Of a stretch of DNA of 64,000 bases, positions 56,096-64,000 are shown piece after piece. The position numbers and the translations under genes were made by a program. The first letter of the stretch is position 1. Every line of letters begins with the position of its first letter. The notes below the pieces were generated by a model. That model saw only the letters and a list, made by a program, of their open reading frames with translations, was not told where the DNA came from and ran no database searches. Source of the DNA: Demequinaceae bacterium (lineage in GTDB: Bacteria > Actinomycetota > Actinomycetes > Actinomycetales > Demequinaceae); assembly GCA_016933155.1 (NCBI GenBank), contig JAFGBM010000010.1, positions 124,001 to 188,000 on the forward strand. The letters are read 5' to 3'.

Positions 56096-59000
56096 TCACT
56101 CCGATGCAACGAAGCGCGCTCCCATGGCTTCCGCGGAATATCCACTTGAGACGCTCCACCATGTCACAGGGCTCAGGAAGGTGGATCCTGCGCCCGTTGA
56201 GAACCAAATATCAAGGTGCGCACCGTCTCCGTCGTCGTAGAGCGCGGCAATGTCGTGGCGGCCATCGTTATCGAAGTCACCAGCGATCATGCGGTTGTCT
56301 ACGTTCTCAAGGGTGTAGCCACCCTCACTGGCCCACCACCCGCTGGAGTCGGTGGGGGTGTAGTAGAACGACGAGCCGCGGGAGAGCCACACGTGGATTC
56401 GAGCTTCCCCTCCGTAGTCGTAAAACGTGGCGATATCATCTTGACCATCGGCATTGAAGTCACCTGCGACCATTCGATCAGCCACTTCGCCAAGGTCATA
56501 CCCGCTCGACGTATTCCACCAACCACCTACGCCCTTGAATTGGAACGACGTACCTTCGTCGGAAAGCCACACGTGGATTCGTGAAGCACCGTCTGCGAAT
56601 CCTTCGTAATCTCCGTAGTCATAGAACGTGGCGATGTCGTCGAAACCGTCGGCATTGAAATCCCCAGCGACCATGCGGTTGGCCACGTACTCAATGTCGT
56701 ACCCGCTCGACACGGCCCACCAACCACCTACGCCCGTGAACTGGAACGATGAATCGGTTGTTGATGCAAGCCACACATGGATCTGCGCACCCGACCCTGA
56801 GTCATAGAGTGTGGCGATTTCATCCCTACCATCATTGTTGAAGTCACCCGCGACCATACGGCCATCCACATTCGAAAGGTCATAGTCAGGATCACTCCAC
56901 CAACTACCGTCCCCGGAAGAGATTCCCGATCCCGTCGATAGCCCCACATCAATATGGGTAAAAGACCCATCCGAATACAGGGTCGCCACATCCGTCTTGC
57001 GATCACCATCAAAGTCACCGGTAACCGTGCGCCCGTCAACGGATTCGGAGGAGTACCCGTTCTCCACGTACCACCAGCCATCCGCGCGCTGATACTCGAG
57101 ACCAGGAGGTGTGGCGGACCATCTGTCAATACGTACACCGTCTCCGTCGTCGTAGAAAACGGCGAAGTCATCAGATCCATCAGCATCGAAATCACCGGCG
57201 ACCATACGGTCATCGACGTTCTCCAGAGCGTAGTCAGGCTCGCTGGCCCACCAACCGTCGGAGCCTGCGTAGTCGAACCTCGAATGACGCGATAGCCACA
57301 CGTGGGCTCGCACAGGATTGGTTTCGTCGTCGTAGAGCGTGGCGATGTCGTCGAAACCGTCGGCATTGAAATCACCCGTGACTACGCGGTCGGCCATGTA
57401 CTGAAGGTCGTAGTCGCCCTCACTGGCCCACCAACCATCCACGCCCGTGAATTGAAACGACGTACCGGTTGTCGATGCAAGCCACACGTGGATCCGCGAA
57501 TCACCGTCTTCGTAGCCTGGGTAGTCTCCGTAGTCATAGAACGTGGCAATATCATCCCGACCATCATTGTTGAAGTCACCCGCGACCATACGGTTGGCTA
57601 CTTTCTCAACGTCGTACCCGCTCGTAACACCCCACCAACTACCTTTGTAGTCGAACGACAAGCCGTCGGAACTCCACACGTGGATCTGAGCACCCGATCC
57701 GTAGTCGTAGAACGTGGCAATGTCATCGACACCATCAGCATTGAAGTCACCCGCGACCATACGTCCATCCACGGCATCAAGGGCATACCCGTTGTCTTCA
57801 TTCCACCAACTACCAGGCTCATCAAAATAACCACTCTGGAAGGTGAACCCCTCCCCTGTTGACAACCAAACGTCGACATATGCGCCGACATCGCTGTAGC
57901 GATAGAACGCGGCAATATCGTCCTTTTGATCACCATTGAAATCACCAGCGACCACACGGTCAGCCACGTTCTCAACGATGTAACCAGGATCGCTCCACCA
58001 ACTACCAACTCCAGGAGAGAACCCAGACCCTGACGAGAGTCCCACATCAATGTGCGCACCGGACCCATCCGAATACAAGATCGCTACATCCGCATCCCCA
58101 TCACCATCAAAGTCCCCCTCAACAGTGCGACCCTCCACTCGTTCCTCGAAAGACGCTGGCTCCGGAGTACTGATGAAATCATCCGACAGAGTCACAACCG
58201 CATCCGCAGCATCGAACTCGACACCAGTCCCGTTGTGATACCAGCCGTTGATGTGAGCTCCGTTTCCGTCGGCGTAGAACGTTGCGAAGTCGTGGGTTCC
58301 GTCGTTGTTGAAGTCGCCAGCGACCATACGGTTATCTACGTTCTCAAGGGCGTAATTGTCACTGGCCCACCAACCTTCGGAACCTTGGTAGGCGAACGAC
58401 GATCCTGTTGTCGACGCCTGCCAGACGTGTATCCGAGCACCCGCCCCGTAGTCGTAGAACGTGGCGATGTCGTCCCGGCCGTCTTCGTTGAAGTCACCCG
58501 CGACCATGCGGTCAGCCACTTGATTGAGGTCGTACCCGCTCGAGGCATACCACCAACTGGTGAGGCTGGGGAACGATGAACCATTTGAGAGCCACACGTG
58601 GATCCGTGCACTGCTTCCGTACTTGTAGAACGTGGCAATGTCATCCCGACCATCAGAATTGAAGTCACCTGCGACCATACGATCGGCTACGGAGCCACCA
58701 GGATACCCGCTTGAAACAGTCCACCAACTGTTGTCGTAGACGAACGACGAACCATTGGAACTCCACACGTGGATGAATACACCCGCATCTCCGTACTCAT
58801 AAAACGTGGCAATATCATCCAAATTTTCTGGGTCACCATCGAAGTTGCCGGCGACCATACGGCCATCCACGGAATCGAGATTGTACGTGGGTGCCAGAGT
58901 CCCCCAAACCGGATTCTCGTTCTCACCATCCTGAAGGGTGAACCCCGTGCCATCCGCATTCGACAACCAAACATCGAAATGCGAGCCGTTTACACCATCG

Positions 59001-60106
59001 CTGTAGATCACAGCGATGTCGTCCTTCTCATCGCTGTTGAATCTGCCAGCGACTATCCGATCAGCCACGTTCCCGAGGTCGTAACCATCCTTGCTCCACC
59101 ACGTATCGCCCTCGAAGAGGAACCCCGTCTCCGTCGAGAGCCCCACATCAATGTGCGCGCCGAACCCATCCGAATACAGGATCGCCACATCCGCATAGCC
59201 ATTTCCATCGAAGTCACCCTCAACAGTGCGGTCCCCCACTCGTTCCACAAAGGGCGCAGGCTCTGGATTGACAACGTAATCGTCTACAAGGACCACCTGC
59301 CCAACCCCAGAATCGAACGAGAAATCAGCTTCGCGTGACAACCAGGTGTCCGCAAAGGCTTCATTGCCGGAGACACTCAGTCCAAGGAGATCGGCCCGCC
59401 CGTCGCCATTTACATCATGATCAGGATTGGCATGGATGATGTCCGCAGCCTGCGCATTCGTGGAGTGTGCCGGATCATCTCTGTATGGCTCGTAACTTGG
59501 CTGCCACCAGGATGTGCTCTTCGTACCGCCCGCATCGCTGAAGGAGAAATGTATATGCCTCTCATGGAGGCAATCAGTTCCAGGCGCATAGTGCTGAACA
59601 CACCAACTCTCGTCATACTCGTTCAACTGCTCTGTACCCGCCGTCCAAATTTCGTCATTCCAGATGATCTGGTACACACCAAGACGCCGCAGTCGTTCAT
59701 GAGTCGCACCTGTTGGACCGGTGTCCAACAACCAGTCGAAGATCTCTGCAACCATTGCACTGTCTTCGGCGGATGAGGCGACGGCTGGCCAGTCCAGGGC
59801 AAGCCCTCTCGGGTGGTAGCTGCTTGGTGTGGAGTCTCCCTCGCAGGACCTCCACTTGCTGTTTGCCTCACCTCCATAGGAAGACTGCAAGATGTCTTCG
59901 AAAGCATCAATACCTGGCTGAGCGGCGGTCCTACATACACTCGCCGCAGCGGTCGGATACGCATCGACGATGGGGACCCCCACGGCAAGAGCGTGGGGCG
60001 CCGCCACAACGCGGAGAACTAGGGCACCGACGAGTGCAAAGAGAGCTGCAAATGCTCCCGCCTGGGTGGATGACCTCCGGCGCCGCACTAATGCGTTCCT
60101 GGACAT
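56096..60106 (-). CDS. Large secreted peptidase-like protein with 17 FG-GAP repeats
   Basis: A 1336-residue exported protein. The signal peptide has Arg-rich VRRRRSSTQ then GAFAALFALVGALVLRVVAAPHALA. Residues 45-200 form a domain with SSYHPRGLALDW and ERHIHFSF; the His...Asp...His spacing resembles D,D-peptidase/ARB-07466-type zinc folds, with peptidoglycan the likely substrate. The rest contains 17 tandem FG-GAP/VCBS units of about 65 residues, each like RMVAGDFNADGxDDIATFY, forming a calcium-binding propeller-type adhesin. Base composition is clearly more AT-rich than in neighbouring genes, suggesting acquisition or relaxed selection. ATG 60106 follows AAGGAGAG. It is convergent with xfp. 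Confidence 0.85.
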   Translation of the reverse strand: MSRNALVRRRRSSTQAGAFAALFALVGALVLRVVAAPHALAVGVPIVDAYPTAAASVCRTAAQPGIDAFEDILQSSYGGEANSKWRSCEGDSTPSSYHPRGLALDWPAVASSAEDSAMVAEIFDWLLDTGPTGATHERLRRLGVYQIIWNDEIWTAGTEQLNEYDESWCVQHYAPGTDCLHERHIHFSFSDAGGTKSTSWWQPSYEPYRDDPAHSTNAQAADIIHANPDHDVNGDGRADLLGLSVSGNEAFADTWLSREADFSFDSGVGQVVLVDDYVVNPEPAPFVERVGDRTVEGDFDGNGYADVAILYSDGFGAHIDVGLSTETGFLFEGDTWWSKDGYDLGNVADRIVAGRFNSDEKDDIAVIYSDGVNGSHFDVWLSNADGTGFTLQDGENENPVWGTLAPTYNLDSVDGRMVAGNFDGDPENLDDIATFYEYGDAGVFIHVWSSNGSSFVYDNSWWTVSSGYPGGSVADRMVAGDFNSDGRDDIATFYKYGSSARIHVWLSNGSSFPSLTSWWYASSGYDLNQVADRMVAGDFNEDGRDDIATFYDYGAGARIHVWQASTTGSSFAYQGSEGWWASDNYALENVDNRMVAGDFNNDGTHDFATFYADGNGAHINGWYHNGTGVEFDAADAVVTLSDDFISTPEPASFEERVEGRTVEGDFDGDGDADVAILYSDGSGAHIDVGLSSGSGFSPGVGSWWSDPGYIVENVADRVVAGDFNGDQKDDIAAFYRYSDVGAYVDVWLSTGEGFTFQSGYFDEPGSWWNEDNGYALDAVDGRMVAGDFNADGVDDIATFYDYGSGAQIHVWSSDGLSFDYKGSWWGVTSGYDVEKVANRMVAGDFNNDGRDDIATFYDYGDYPGYEDGDSRIHVWLASTTGTSFQFTGVDGWWASEGDYDLQYMADRVVTGDFNADGFDDIATLYDDETNPVRAHVWLSRHSRFDYAGSDGWWASEPDYALENVDDRMVAGDFDADGSDDFAVFYDDGDGVRIDRWSATPPGLEYQRADGWWYVENGYSSESVDGRTVTGDFDGDRKTDVATLYSDGSFTHIDVGLSTGSGISSGDGSWWSDPDYDLSNVDGRMVAGDFNNDGRDEIATLYDSGSGAQIHVWLASTTDSSFQFTGVGGWWAVSSGYDIEYVANRMVAGDFNADGFDDIATFYDYGDYEGFADGASRIHVWLSDEGTSFQFKGVGGWWNTSSGYDLGEVADRMVAGDFNADGQDDIATFYDYGGEARIHVWLSRGSSFYYTPTDSSGWWASEGGYTLENVDNRMIAGDFDNDGRHDIAALYDDGDGAHLDIWFSTGAGSTFLSPVTWWSVSSGYSAEAMGARFVASE

Positions 60107-60423
60107 GCGCTCTCCTTCACCTTGAAGCATGATGCCCGAACGCTAGCAGCCGATAGGCAAAGTCTGCATGCCGAACGGAAAAATCGCCAGCAATACTCCG
60201 GACAGTCCCGGCCAAACTCCCAGTCCGGGGCCGGAAATCCCTGCCACGAGCCTGCATGGCTTTGCCAGGCTCGACCGCCCTCGCCCGTGCTGTTCCCCCG
60301 ACTGACCTGCCCCCATGTTTGTTACCTGGGTAACCTGCCCGATTTTCCCAGGACCACCGTTCTGGACTCAGAGTGATCAACTACATTGAGAATCGGCCAA
60401 CTTCGATGAGAACCTATAAACCC
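60107..60423. other. 317-base non-coding region between dnaB and the FG-GAP gene
   Basis: No gene is seen. It includes the palindrome GTTACCTGGGTAAC (60321-60334, 6-base arms) and locally AT-rich DNA near 60360-60420. It presumably holds the promoter of the secreted-protein gene and the end of the dnaB transcript. I could not confirm a known riboswitch here. Confidence 0.5.
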
Positions 60424-61776
60424 CTACAGATCCGGGGCCATGTCGGTGAAGTGGGCGTAGTCCTTCTTGAAGGCCACGGCGAGGGTGTCGGTCGGGCCGT
60501 TGCGGTGCTTGGCGATGATGAAGTCGGCCTCACCGGGTCGGGCGTCGCGGTCGTAGGCGTCCTCGCGGTGGAGGAGGATCACCAGGTCGGCGTCCTGCTC
60601 GATCGAGCCGGACTCGCGCATGTCCGACAGCATGGGGCGCTTGTCGCCCCGCTGCTCCGGGCTCCGGTTGAGCTGCGAGATGGCGATGACCGGGACGTCG
60701 AGCTCCTTAGCGAGTAGTTTCAACGCCCGGGAGAACTCCGACACCTCCTGCTGGCGTGACTCGACCTTCTTCCCCGACGACATCAACTGAAGGTAGTCGA
60801 CGACCACGAGCCCCAGGTTCTCCCGCTGGGAGAGCCGCCGGCACTTCGCCCGGATCTCCATGAGTGACATGTTCGGCGAATCGTCGATGAACAGGGGTGC
60901 CTTGGAGACCCTGGCTGCCGTCCGGGCCAGCCGCTCCCAGTCGTTCGGCCCCATCGGGCCCTTCATCAGCCGGGTGAGCTTCACTCCGGACTCCGCCGAC
61001 AGCAGTCGCTTGGTGATCTCCTCCCGGCTCATCTCGAGGGAAAAGACCACGGACGTGATCCCCGTCCCGATCGCCGCCGCCCGACAGATGTCCAATCCCA
61101 GCGTCGACTTCCCCATCGAGGGTCGCGCCGCGATGACGATCATGTGCCCCTTCTGGAGGCCCCCCGTCATCTCGTCCAGGTCCCGGAACCCCGTCGGCAC
61201 GCCGAGTAGCTTCCCGTCGTGACTGGACGCGGCCTCGACCTCCCCCAAGGTCCTCTCCATGACGTCGCCGATGGGGAGGTAGTCCTCCGCGTTCTTCCGC
61301 TCCGTGACCGCGAAAACCTCGGCCTGCGCCGAATCGACGATGTCGTCGACGTCGCCATCGGCGGAATACCCCATGTTCGCGATCCGGGTGCCGGCCTCCA
61401 CCAACCGTCGAAGGATCGCCTGCTCCCGCACCAAGCGGGCATAGAACCCCGCCGAAGCCGCGGACGGCACGGCGGCGATGAGGGTGTGAAGGTATTCAGC
61501 CCCCCCGACCCGACCGAGGGCACCCTGCGCCTGAAGTTCGGCCGCGACGGTGATGGCGTCGACCGGGTTGCCCGACCGGAAGAGCTCGCCCGCCGCCTCA
61601 TAGATCAACTCGTGGGCGGGTTTGTAGAAGTCGTGGCCCCGGAGCACCTCGACGACATCCACCATGGCGTCCTTGGACAGCATGATCGCGCCCAGGACGC
61701 TCTGCTCGGCCTCGAGGTTCTGCGGGGGTCGTCGATCGAAGCCGCTCACCACGGCCGTGAACTCCTCGACGGTCAC
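60424..61776 (-). CDS. dnaB: Replicative DNA helicase DnaB
   Basis: A 450-residue hexameric helicase. The N-terminal primase-interaction domain (EAEQSVLGAIMLSKDAMVDV ... DFYKPAHELIYEA) is followed by a linker and a RecA-like motor: Walker A ARPSMGKSTLGL near 215, FSLEMSREEI, LGLVVVDYLQLM (Walker B), SRALKLLAKELDVPVIAISQLNR, and the Arg finger region ADLVILLHREDAYD. No intein is present. The start is GTG 61776, with GGAGGAGA 6 bases upstream. It follows rplI in the conserved actinobacterial order but is separated from it by 401 bases. Confidence 0.95.
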   Translation of the reverse strand: MTVEEFTAVVSGFDRRPPQNLEAEQSVLGAIMLSKDAMVDVVEVLRGHDFYKPAHELIYEAAGELFRSGNPVDAITVAAELQAQGALGRVGGAEYLHTLIAAVPSAASAGFYARLVREQAILRRLVEAGTRIANMGYSADGDVDDIVDSAQAEVFAVTERKNAEDYLPIGDVMERTLGEVEAASSHDGKLLGVPTGFRDLDEMTGGLQKGHMIVIAARPSMGKSTLGLDICRAAAIGTGITSVVFSLEMSREEITKRLLSAESGVKLTRLMKGPMGPNDWERLARTAARVSKAPLFIDDSPNMSLMEIRAKCRRLSQRENLGLVVVDYLQLMSSGKKVESRQQEVSEFSRALKLLAKELDVPVIAISQLNRSPEQRGDKRPMLSDMRESGSIEQDADLVILLHREDAYDRDARPGEADFIIAKHRNGPTDTLAVAFKKDYAHFTDMAPDL

Positions 61777-62177
61777 CGTCTCTCCTCCAATATTCCAGGC
61801 GCAAGCCACGCCACTCCTACCGCTCCCTGCCAGGATCCCTCCACCGTCCGACATGCCAACGGCCCGGCATTCGACGACGATGTCTGACAGGCGACGCTAG
61901 CCCGGTCGAGGGTCGAGCGCAAACACCCACCCGGGAGACGGTGTGGATGGTTGGGCCAGTTCCGTGGACCGCCTGTGGGTAACCCCCCAAGGCTTCGCCC
62001 CAGCCTGTGGATACAGGTGTGAATCTCGGGGTTGCCACCCCCCCGATCAGCCATATACCAGGGAAAACACCGCCGACACCCCTGGGGACAGCCCCTGGGG
62101 AAATACCCCCGGCGTGTCGCCCCGGCGTGTCGCAGATCACACCCGATCTCCGGGGTCGGATCCCGCGAATCCCCCGC
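61777..62177. other. 401-base dnaB-rplI intergenic region with evenly spaced DnaA-box-like sites
   Basis: TGTGGATGG (61942), TGTGGGTAA (61974) and TGTGGATAC (62006) lie in the same orientation with starts exactly 32 bases apart, with a weaker CGTGGACCG at 63-71 of that stretch (61963). The nearest matches to the consensus TTATNCACA on the other strand have one mismatch. Several GC-rich repeats (CCCCTGGGGA) follow at 62080-62105. No gene is evident. Confidence 0.55.
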
Positions 62178-62624
62178 CTATTCGGCCGAAATCACCGTCA
62201 CGGTCACGGTCGCACTGACCCCGTCGTGCAGGCCGACCTCGACCTCATGGTCACCCAGGTCCTTGATGGGGCGGGCCAGGTGGATGCGACGCTTGTCCAC
62301 AACGGCCCGGTCCCCGATCGCCTTGGCGATGTCGGCCGTCGTCACGGCGCCGAAGAGACGCCCCGATTCCCCGGCCTTTGCGACGACGATGACGGGGGCC
62401 GACTGGAGCGCATCCCGGGCGGCCTGAGCCTCCTCGACGCTCTCGAGCGCCTTGGCGCGTCGGGCCTTCCTCATCGCCTCGATCTGCTTCTCCGCGCCGC
62501 CGGACCACGCCGTCGCCAGCTTCCGCGGCATGAGGAAGTTCCGGGCGTACCCGTCCTTCACCTCGACCACGTCGCCCGCGACGCCCAGCCCGGACACCTC
62601 ATGCGTCAGGATCACCTTTGCCAT
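62178..62624 (-). CDS. rplI: 50S ribosomal protein L9
   Basis: A 148-residue ribosomal protein, full length for L9. The N-terminal domain VILTHEVSGLGVAGDVVEVKDGYARNFLMPRKLA, in parts, binds 23S rRNA and is the family signature; the central long helix and C-terminal domain (RLFGAVTTADIAKAI) follow. The ATG at 62624 begins 8 bases after rpsR ends, in the operon rpsF-ssb-rpsR-rplI. Confidence 0.95.
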   Translation of the reverse strand: MAKVILTHEVSGLGVAGDVVEVKDGYARNFLMPRKLATAWSGGAEKQIEAMRKARRAKALESVEEAQAARDALQSAPVIVVAKAGESGRLFGAVTTADIAKAIGDRAVVDKRRIHLARPIKDLGDHEVEVGLHDGVSATVTVTVISAE

Positions 62625-62632
62625 GATTCCCC

Positions 62633-62899
62633 CTACCGGCCGGAACCGGCGTAGGGGAGCAGGGCCATCTCCCGCGCGACCTTGACGGCGCGGGCGATCT
62701 GACGCTGCTCCTGGACGGTCACACCCGTGACCCGGCGGGAACGGATCTTCCCCCGGTCCGAGATGAACTTCCGGAGCAGCGCGGTGTCCTTGTAGTCGAT
62801 GACGACGTTCTTGGCCCCCAGAAGCGGGTTGATCTTCTTCCGCGGCTTGCGGGCGTCCTTCTTGTCGTTCCTGTCTCTGTCTCTGTCTCTATCTCCCAC
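62633..62899 (-). CDS. rpsR: 30S ribosomal protein S18 (cysteine-free form)
   Basis: An 88-residue S18. The core [22 protein letters not shown] and [29 protein letters not shown] is canonical. The N-terminus is unusual: the first ten residues [10 protein letters not shown] come from a hexameric DNA repeat, and the segment where many S18 proteins carry zinc-binding CxxC is NPLLGAK without Cys. It therefore belongs to the zinc-independent type. The start is GTG 62899 behind AGGAGAGAGATC. S18 pairs with S6 in the small subunit. Confidence 0.95.
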   Translation of the reverse strand: MGDRDRDRDRNDKKDARKPRKKINPLLGAKNVVIDYKDTALLRKFISDRGKIRSRRVTGVTVQEQRQIARAVKVAREMALLPYAGSGR

Positions 62900-62929
62900 G
62901 ATCTCTCTCCTCTTACTCAGACGTATGTG

Positions 62930-63382
62930 TTAGAACGGCGGTTCGTCGCTCATGGGGGCCGTGGCCCACGGGTCGTTGTCCGATCCGCCCGCGGGGGCGC
63001 CGCCCCCACCGCCGGACCGCGAAGTCTTCGTAACCTTGGCCGTGGCATACCGGAGCGAGGGCCCGATCTCGTCGACCTGGATCTCGTTGACCGTCCGCTT
63101 CTCTCCGTTGGACTCCCACGAGCGCGCCACGAGCCGCCCGACGACGACGACCCGCATGCCCTTCGTCAGCGACTCGGCCACGTTCTCCGCCGCCTCGCGC
63201 CAGAGCGAGCAACGGAGGAACAGGGCCTCCCCGTCCTTCCATTCGTTCGTGTTGCGGTCGAAGGATCGCGGGGTCGAGGCGACGGTGAAGTTCACGACCG
63301 CCGCCCCGGACTGGATGAACTTGAGTTCCGGATCGCCGGTGAGGTTCCCGACGATGGTGATCTGGGTGTCCCCTGCCATCAT
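62930..63382 (-). CDS. ssb: Single-stranded DNA-binding protein
   Basis: A 150-residue SSB with one OB fold ([29 protein letters not shown] ... [24 protein letters not shown], in parts), a Gly/Ala linker ([11 protein letters not shown]) and the acidic tip MSDEPPF used to dock partner proteins. It coats single-stranded DNA in replication and repair. Two adjacent ATG codons begin the ORF; the second (63379) has the better spacing to AGGAGG. It lies between rpsF and rpsR, as in most actinobacteria. Confidence 0.95.
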   Translation of the reverse strand: MMAGDTQITIVGNLTGDPELKFIQSGAAVVNFTVASTPRSFDRNTNEWKDGEALFLRCSLWREAAENVAESLTKGMRVVVVGRLVARSWESNGEKRTVNEIQVDEIGPSLRYATAKVTKTSRSGGGGGAPAGGSDNDPWATAPMSDEPPF

Positions 63383-63388
63383 TCCCTC

Positions 63389-63685
63389 CTAGTCGGCGTC
63401 GAGCCGAAGAAGCTTGGTTCTGAGGATGGACTCGTTGAGGCCGAGCTGCCGGTCGAGTTCCTTGGCCGTGGTGGTTTCCGCGGTGAAGTTGACGACGGCG
63501 TAGATCCCGTCGGTGCGCTTCTTGATCGGATAGGCGAGGCGACGGCGGCCCCAGATGTCGACCTTATCGACGGTGCCCTTCTCGTTCTTGACCACGGCGA
63601 GGTATTGATCGAGCGACGGGCCGACCGTCTTCTCGTCAACCTCCGGGTCGAGGATGATCATCATTTCGTACGGACGCAACTGCAA
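63389..63685 (-). CDS. rpsF: 30S ribosomal protein S6
   Basis: A 98-residue S6 of ordinary length, with [42 protein letters not shown] and the C-terminal helix [21 protein letters not shown]. It heterodimerises with S18 on 16S rRNA. The start is probably TTG 63685 or the TTG two codons later, 3-10 bases after AGGAGGT. It is the first gene of the ribosomal/ssb operon; a hairpin in its leader is a candidate for feedback control. Confidence 0.95.
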   Translation of the reverse strand: MQLRPYEMMIILDPEVDEKTVGPSLDQYLAVVKNEKGTVDKVDIWGRRRLAYPIKKRTDGIYAVVNFTAETTTAKELDRQLGLNESILRTKLLRLDAD

Positions 63686-63708
63686 CCCACCTCCTCTGGA
63701 CTATGGCG

Positions 63709-63727
63709 GCCGCGGTCTTTCCGCGGC
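63709..63727 (-). promoter_or_regulatory. Leader hairpin upstream of rpsF
   Basis: GCCGCGG (63709-63715) and CCGCGGC (63721-63727) flank a 5-base loop, about 24 bases before the S6 start codon. S6-S18 complexes can bind an mRNA leader stem carrying a conserved CCG, so this may be a feedback site; it might equally be a terminator of the upstream gene. Confidence 0.35.
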
Positions 63728-63818
63728 AGGAGGGTCATATGTACTGGTGGCGCCCCATCGTGAGGCACGCGCACAAGGGTACAGCCCCGCGCCCCTCCTG
63801 GAAAACCCTTGCCGCCGT

Positions 63819-64000
63819 TTACGGGCTGGCGACCGGGGTGACGACGGGCGACGGGGTGACGACGGGCGACGGGCTGGGGCTCGGGCTCGGGCTCGGGCTG
63901 GGGCTCGGGCTCGGGCTGGGGCTCGGGCTCGGGCTGGGCGACGGGCTGGGGATGATCGCCTCGCCGATGTAGCTCCTCGAGGGGAACTGCTCGACCGGGA
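63819..64000 (-). CDS. 3' end of a penicillin-binding protein/transglycosylase-like gene
   Basis: Only the last about 60 codons are inside the window. The reading frame ends ...VEQFPSRSYIGEAIIPSP followed by a long Ser-Pro tract (SPSPSPSP...), VVTPSPVVTPVASP and TAA at 63819. A folded end with a Ser-Pro tail is typical of bifunctional PBP/transglycosylases, which in actinobacteria are commonly encoded just upstream of rpsF. The repeat is encoded by a (GCTCGG)n-type DNA tract. The product name rests mainly on gene order and is therefore tentative. Confidence 0.6.
   Translation of the reverse strand, partial: PVEQFPSRSYIGEAIIPSPSPSPSPSPSPSPSPSPSPSPSPSPSPVVTPSPVVTPVASP
63876..63950. repeat. GC-rich hexanucleotide microsatellite encoding Ser-Pro repeats
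   Basis: A run of GGGCTC/GGGGCTC-like units, encoding the Ser-Pro tail of the partial gene on the minus strand. Such tracts are prone to slippage and sequencing or assembly error. Confidence 0.7.

Noticed and set aside
60107-60423. Possible cyclic di-AMP (ydaO-type) riboswitch before the secreted-protein gene
   Set aside because: A GGGGGAAC stretch on the minus strand was suggestive because such switches control wall hydrolases in actinobacteria, but the other conserved blocks were not found.
61777-62177. Calling the dnaB-rplI gap the replication origin
   Set aside because: The box-like sites are evenly spaced, but there is no dnaA or dnaN and no clear AT-rich unwinding region, so it is reported only as a finding.
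63703-63972. Plus-strand Gly/Leu repeat ORF at the right edge
   Set aside because: The hexanucleotide repeat reads as a Ser-Pro tail of a partial gene on the opposite strand, in keeping with the conserved gene order before rpsF.

Overview
The window is a high-GC, gene-dense stretch of a bacterial chromosome, most likely from an actinobacterium (Actinomycetota). The reasons are the GC-rich third codon positions, frequent GTG starts, the block dnaB-rplI-rpsR-ssb-rpsF followed by the tail of what looks like a penicillin-binding protein at the right end, actinobacterial-looking protein variants (DivIVA-type, septum-formation-like and YbhN-type membrane proteins), and many genes whose -10-like hexamer lies 6-8 nt before the start codon, as expected for leaderless mRNAs. 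I cannot resolve the class. There is no rRNA, CRISPR array, insertion sequence or prophage. One tRNA (Gly, CCC) is present.

Layout. 0-8.1 kb: housekeeping and repair genes (acetyltransferase, thermonuclease, mutY, radA, proC), two membrane-anchored proteins of unknown function and a TetR/ABC-efflux operon. 8.2-13.3 kb: a secreted amidase with FG-GAP repeats and a GH94 disaccharide phosphorylase. 13.3-17.7 kb: an accessory patch with a Fic protein behind direct-repeat operator-like sites, a methyltransferase-like protein whose motif IV lacks the usual first residue, a HEAT-like protein and a decayed duplicate of a membrane gene found intact at 27.8 kb. 17.7-29.9 kb: FKBP lipoprotein, hydrolase, an operon of three related small membrane proteins plus an XRE regulator, a DUF4386-like protein with an oxidoreductase, an MMPL transporter, an MFS transporter with a proline-rich leader peptide, a methyltransferase, a HAD phosphatase and an aldose epimerase.

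29.9-33 kb: a double-repeat DivIVA protein, tRNA-Gly and three related envelope proteins that share two modules in different combinations. 33-44.7 kb: EmrB-like exporter, a branched-chain 2-oxoacid dehydrogenase operon (E1a-E1b-E2) with a palindrome over its promoter, a HisC-type aminotransferase, a holin-like membrane protein, a two-gene unit (small helical protein plus GHSQGG hydrolase), purB and a CPBP-type membrane protein. 44.7-53.4 kb: a YbhN-type flippase fused to a degenerate kinase-like domain, a MarR regulator with two tandem membrane paralogues, an SGNH-like lipoprotein, a hybrid histidine kinase whose receiver lacks the phosphoacceptor Asp, and a SAP-domain protein. 53.5-64 kb: phosphoketolase, a 1336-residue secreted FG-GAP protein with a peptidase-like head, then dnaB and the ribosomal/ssb operon.

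The strongest candidates for undescribed biology are the tandem membrane-protein/XRE operon with its two palindromes, the modular three-gene envelope cluster, the Fic/degenerate-methyltransferase patch, the proline-rich leader peptide before the MFS exporter, and the evenly spaced DnaA-box-like sites between dnaB and rplI. None of these functions is shown by sequence alone.
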